Assembly (NCBI GenBank): GCA_027563935.2
Contig: CM050450.1
Location: 91,758,439 to 91,822,438 of the forward strand
DNA from: Costus lasius
Lineage: Eukaryota; Streptophyta; Magnoliopsida; Zingiberales; Costaceae
Direction: 5' to 3'
Length of the DNA stretch: 64,000 bases
Below, piece by piece: positions 59,150 through 64,000 of the stretch (positions within the stretch are counted from its first letter, which is position 1; every line of letters begins with the position of its first letter). The notes beneath the pieces are model-generated. The model did no database searches. It was not told where the DNA came from and worked only from the letters and a program-made list of their open reading frames with translations. The translations under genes were made by a program, and so were the position numbers.

Positions 59150-62100
59150 ATGAGCTTCAATGTGCGATCCCTACTGGAATGGGAGAAGTTTGCTGGGCCA
59201 AACTTCTCAGACTGGTACGGACACCTTAAGATCGTTCTTAAGGCAGAGAGGAAACTGTATGTCCTCGAGACGGCTATACCGCCTCAACCCACAGCGAACG
59301 CCGCAAGGGCGGTTCGCGAAGCCTATGAAAAGCATGTCAATGATAGCATTGATGTCGCTTGCCTGATGCTAGCGTCTATGACGCCACCGCTGCAGCGTCA
59401 GCATGAGGATATGTCTGCTATAGAAATTATAGCAAACCTCAAGATGCTATATGCTGCACAGGCGAGGACTGAACGCTATAATTTGACTAAGCTTTTCTTT
59501 CAGAGCAAACTGGCTGAAGGGAGTCCAGTGGGAGCTCATGTGCTCAAGATGATTGGGCACAAAGAGGCTCTAGAGAAACTGGGGCATACCATCAATCAGG
59601 AGCTTGCTGTAGACATTATTCTGCAGTCTCTCCCGGCCTCCTTCGATCCGTTCATTATTAACTTTAATATGAACAAGATTGACTGTACTCCGGCAGAGTT
59701 GCTGAATATGCTCTTGACTACGGAGGAGACTCTGAAGGGAAAGCCTTCAACCTCTGTCTTGATGTTCCCTTCCAGGAACAAGAAGAAGGGGAAGAAGGGC
59801 AAAGCCCCTGTCAAGAATTACAACAAGGCTCTGAAACAAAAGGTGAAGCGGTCGAAGGACAACAGATGTTTCCACTGTGGCCAGCTGGGTCACTAGAAAA
59901 AGGACTGTAAAGCGCTCCAAGGAGAAAAGAAGGGAAGCATCGCTTCTGGCTCAGGTATATTTGTGACTGAAGTCATGATATCCTCTTCTTCTATTTCATG
60001 GGTGTTGGACACTGCATGTGGAGTTCACATTTGTTCAAATGTACAGGAACTCAAGAGAAGAAGATAGGTGGGACAGCATGAGGTGGACCTATGAGTAGGA
60101 AACGGGGCACGGGTTGCTGCTGTTGCTGTAGGAGTTTATTACATCTCATTACCATCTGGACTTGTATTGGAACTAGACAATTGTTATTTTGTACCTAGCA
60201 TAACGAAGAATATTATCTCTATTCCTGCTCTTGTCAGGAAAGGATTTTCCTTTGAATGCAATATTTCAAAGTGTGTTCTATCTTGTGATAATATTGTTTA
60301 TGCTACTGGATCAATTAACAACGGGTTATTCATGTTGGACATGGAATGTTCTATACAAAACATTGATAATAAGAAAGCCAAGTATGCTGATGACAGCACC
60401 TTGTTATGGCATAGTCGTTTAGGCCATATTAACAAGAAACGCATTAAGCGGTTGCATGATCATGGACTGCTGGGATCATTCTCCTATGAGGAGATTGATA
60501 CATGCAAAGCTTGTTTAATGGGTAAAATGACAAAGTCTCCATTTCCTAACAAAGGTCAAAGGGCTTCAGGTTTACTTGACCTGATACACAGTGATGTGTG
60601 TGGGCCATTTAGTAAACATGCCAGAGGTGGCTATTCGTACTTCCTCACCTTTACTGATGATTTCAGTAGATATGGGTATGTCTATCTGATGAGACATAAG
60701 AGTGAATCTTTTGACAAGTTCAAAGAGTTCAAAAATGAAGTACAGAATCAGCTAGGCCGTAATATCAAGGCACTTCGTTCTGATCGAGGTGGAGAATACC
60801 TAAGTCGAGAGTTTACTGACTATCTCAAGGAGTGTGGGATTATCTCACAGCTCACTCCACCAGGAACACCGCAGTGGAATGGCGTGTCCGAGAGGAGGAA
60901 CAGAACCTTACTGGATATGGTTCGTTCGATGATGAGTCTGGCTACTCTACCTTACTCCTTTTGGGGATTTGCACTGGAAACAGCTGCAAAGGAACTAAAC
61001 CGAGTGCCATCCAAGGCAATTTCTAAGACTCCATATGAGTTATGGTATGAGAAACAGCCTAGCTTGACATTTATCAAGATCTGGGGTTGCGAGGCTTATG
61101 TCAAAAAGCTCGCCTCTGGGAAACTAGAGAGCAGATCTGAGAAATGCATCTTTGTCGGTTACCCTAAGGAAACTAAGGGTTATTATTTCTACGATCCCAA
61201 AGAGAACAAGGTATTTGTTGCTCGGACGGCCATTTTTCTTGAGAAGGAGTTTCTTCTGCAAGAGGCCAGTGGGAGAGAAATAAAGCTGGATGAGAATCCA
61301 GAGGAAGGACAAAGTAGTCAAGCACAGTTGGATGAGCATGAGCCAGTGGAGCAGGTTATTGAACAACCTGAGGCTCGGATATCACGGGAACCGCGAAGAT
61401 CGGGAAGGATCCGTCGACAGCCTGAGCGCTATGACGGAGTCTACATCATTGATCATGATGAACCCCTCACTTATGCGGATGCGGTCAGTGGACCGGAGTC
61501 AGCTACATGGCTTGAAGCTACGCGAGCCGAGATGGACTCCATGTCAGATAACCAAGTCTGGGATTTGGTTGATCCGCCTCCGGGAGTAATCCCTATAGGC
61601 TGTAAATGGATCTTCAAGAAGAAGATTGACATGGATGGTAACGTGGTTACCTATAAAGGCAGGCTAGTTGCGAAAGGTTTCAAACAAATCTACGGGATAG
61701 ATTATGATGAAACTTTCTCTCCTGTAGCCATGTTCAAGTCTATTCGGATTATTCTCGCGATAGCAGCATATTACGATTATGAGATCTGGCAAATGGATGT
61801 GAAGACCGCTTTCCTTAATGGAAAACTGGATGAGGATGTGTATATGACACAACCTGAAGGTTTTACTAATCCATCAGATTGTCATAAAATATGCAAATTA
61901 AAGAAGTCCATTTATGGACTTAAACAAGCATCTAGAAGCTGGAATATTCGTTTTGATGAATCAATATGTGAATTTGGTTTCATCAAGAATGAAGATGACC
62001 CGTGTGTATATAAGAGGTTTAGTGGGAGCATGATTACTTTCCTAGTCCTCTACGTCGATGATATCTTAATCATTGGAAACGATATTCCTGAACTGCATGC

Positions 62101-63034
62101 TGTTAAAGCATGGTTAAGAAAATGTTTCCAGATGAAAGATCTAGGAGAAGAAGCCTATGTATTAGGTGTGAAAATCTACAGGGATAGATCTAAGAGGCTT
62201 CTCGGGCTGTGCCAGAGTACTTACATCGATAAAGTCCTGGAGAGATTTCATTTAGAGAATTCTAAAAGAGGATATCTTCCAGTCAGACATGGTCTGAATC
62301 TTTCAAAGAGTCAGTGTCCACAAACACAGACTGAGAAAGATGAAATGGACAATACGCCTTATGCTTCGGCTATTGGGTCCATTATGTATGCGATGTTATG
62401 TACTCGCCCAGACGTCGCTTACGGGTTAAGCGTGACCAGTCGATTCCAAAGTAATCCAGGTCAGGCGCACTAGATTGCGGTCAAGAAGATTTTAAAATAT
62501 CTGCGGAGGACCAAAGATATGTTCTTGATATATGGTGGTCAGGAAGAACTCAGTATAGAAGGATATACTGATGCTTCGTTCCAGTCGGACCAGGATGATT
62601 TCCGATCGCAATCAGGCTATGTTTTTAGCTTGAATGGAGGAGCAGTGGTGTGGAAAAGTTTCAAACAGTCCATTGTTGCTGATTCCACAACAGAAGCCGA
62701 GTATGTTGCAGCCTTAGAAGCATCTAAGGAGGCAGTGTGGATTCGTAAGTTCATTCAGGAACTTGGTGTTGTTCCTTCGAGTGCAGATCCTTTGGTTATC
62801 TTCTGTGATAACACTAGAGCAATCGCACAAGCAAAGGAGCCACGGTCGCACCAGGAGTCCAAGCACATACAGAGACGGTTTCACTTGATCCGGGAGATCA
62901 TTGATCGTGGTGAGATCAAAATCTGCAAGGTTCATACAGATGACAATCTGGCTGACCTGCTTACCAAGCCTCTGGCGCAGCAGAAGCATGAGAAGCACTG
63001 TAATAATATGGGTTTGAGATTTCTCAACCATTAG
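59150..63034 (+). pseudogene. gag-pol: gag-pol polyprotein of copia element D (four in-frame stops)
   Basis: ATG at 59150 and a 1295-codon frame to 63034 with no indel: the length, 3885 bp, equals A's. Stops are TAG at 59894-59896 (Trp in the zinc knuckle of A and C), TAG at 60065-60067 (Gln), TGA at 60092-60094 (Arg) and TAG at 62471-62473 (Trp). All four are transitions against A and C. Domain order is gag, knuckle (240-253), protease (Asp287), integrase (His421, His426, Cys452, Cys455; Asp482, Asp545, Glu581), RT (YVDD 968-971), RNase H. Outside the stops, catalytic residues are intact. The element is dead as read, unless it is helped by A- or C-like copies. Confidence 0.95.
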
Positions 63035-63043
63035 ATTAAGTGC

Positions 63044-63054
63044 AAGTGGGAGAT
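63044..63054 (+). other. Polypurine tract of element D
   Basis: AAGTGGGAGAT directly before the 3' LTR. Confidence 0.9.
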
Positions 63055-64000
63055 TGTTGGGGTATGCCCTTAAGGCTAATGTTTGAGGCCTTGGGATTGT
63101 ATCAGTATCATGTATAAACTTTTATGTTTATAAAGGCAATGGTTGTTATTCAGGTTGTTACATTGTCTGCTGCAACAAGTGTACTTCTGAATGATGTCTC
63201 AATGCTGTTCAGCTAGGCTGACATGCTATAAAGTCCTTAGTCGAGATATCTTGGTGAACATGAGACAGCCTTGATATGATTGAGACTAATATGTGTTCTA
63301 ATCTTATAGGATGCTTCGAGCATGGAATAAGATGTAGACTCATGGGTACATTGGATGTACTGGACAGACCCTACTAGGATATTCAATTGCTTGTCACAAT
63401 GTGAATAATCCTTGTTTGCAACAAGTGGCACATGGCATCTGACTTGAGATCACTTGTGTTTCTAAATGATGATTGTCATTGTTTTGAGGTAGTTCAATAT
63501 CATTTGAAAAATAATGGTTATAGACTATCTTGGATAATGATCATGAGTCAGGTTAGGACACTAGTGATAGATATAGGATTGCCGTCTCCTTGATTAGAGT
63601 GTGGTGTTCTAAAGGGGCCCCCTGGATGAGATGATTGAGAAAGTGTATGGCCATACCCAGATGACTATGTTCATCTGATCTAATCATGCTCATCATATTG
63701 GAGCTACAGGCTTGACATGCTTGTCCAATAAGAACATCCAGTGGCAAAGGAAACATGTATGCCTAGTGAAGTAGATTCACACTTGTGCTGTGGTTTGGGT
63801 GTAGTCTTGGAAGACTCTTTCCTTTATATCGGGAGACAGTGATGTGTTGCTAGATACCCCTCACTGATCGTGATAACGTAAGTTATCGTTACCGACATTT
63901 AAAGGAAACCCTTAGGGTCGCACAATTCGATGATATGGCTTACTTAAGTCAGATCGTGTGGACTGAATTGTTTAGGTTCAGTTTAAAGGAGTTTAAACTC
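63055..64000 (+). repeat. 3' LTR of element D, cut by the window end
   Basis: TGTTGGGGTATGCCC start; it matches 46491 onward for all 946 bp present. It shares with the 5' LTR of D the GAAAAATAATGG and GTTTAAACTC variants not found in C. GTATGGCCATAC at 63645-63656. Confidence 0.95.

Larger units (their letters stand above)
46491..64000 (+). mobile_element. Element D: Ty1/copia retrotransposon, split by element C, right end outside the window
   Basis: 5' LTR 46491-48174, leader 48175-48345 and 57480-59149, gag-pol 59150-63034, 3' LTR from 63055. The two LTRs share private features and differ at roughly nine or ten sites over the 946 bp visible. It lies in the leader of B. The left flank GGAGT predicts the same pentamer just after the 3' LTR end, past the window. 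Confidence 0.93.

Overview
This window is a stack of plant LTR retrotransposons. I found no host gene, rRNA, tRNA gene or CRISPR array. The evidence is long LTRs bounded by TG...CA or its degenerate forms, 5-bp target duplications, primer-binding sites matching plant initiator-Met tRNA (TGGTATCAGAGC) and tRNA-Asp (TGGCGCCGTTGCCGGGG), Ty1/copia and Ty3/gypsy gag-pol reading frames, and an Athila-type ORF. It suggests pericentromeric or other gene-poor DNA of a large-genome flowering plant; the species cannot be told from the sequence.

Left part (1-18920). An old Ty1/copia element (E) begins with the last 420 bp of its 5' LTR and a PBS. Its leader is split by a Ty3/gypsy non-autonomous element (J, 904-9404), whose own 5' LTR carries a 2.2-kb solo LTR (K1). 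E resumes with leader, decayed gag, protease and integrase. A solo LTR (K2) splits the integrase next to a catalytic Asp. E ends in the first part of reverse transcriptase at about 14776. There an Athila-like element (G) begins with a long 5' LTR, itself split by solo LTR K3, then a tRNA-Asp PBS, a gag N-terminal remnant and a 93-bp (31-codon) tandem repeat.

Middle (18921-35338). Within that repeat sits a minus-strand non-autonomous Ty3/gypsy element (I), with perfect target duplication AGTCA and related to J. A 9.1-kb minus-strand copia element (A, target duplication CTTGG) is inserted in I's gag-derived ORF. A is nearly intact: one premature stop in a 1294-residue polyprotein.

Right part (35339-64000). 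After the end of G's repeat come an LTR and gag remnant of another Ty3/gypsy element (F). F is broken by a minus-strand Athila-like element (H) with an ORF of the ATHILA ORF-1/env-like type. H is broken by copia element B, B by D, and D by C. A, B, C and D belong to one copia family. C has a perfect TGATG duplication and near-identical 1695-bp LTRs. Read as nesting, E contains G, G probably contains F, then H, B, D and C: up to seven levels. The closing halves of B, F and H, the end of D's 3' LTR and any remaining part of E lie beyond the right edge.

How the parts work. In each autonomous family the LTR supplies promoter and poly(A) signals, the PBS primes minus-strand DNA synthesis, gag forms the particle, and pol (protease, integrase, RT, RNase H) makes and inserts the cDNA. 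I and J keep LTRs, PBS and a zinc-knuckle ORF but no pol, so they would need enzymes from an autonomous relative. The most interesting untyped signals are paired hairpins and a tRNA-like arm in the copia leaders, a 12-bp palindrome shared by several copia LTR families, palindromic-word arrays in the gypsy U3 regions that recur upstream of the env-like ORF in H, and the conserved acidic ORF of the pol-less elements.
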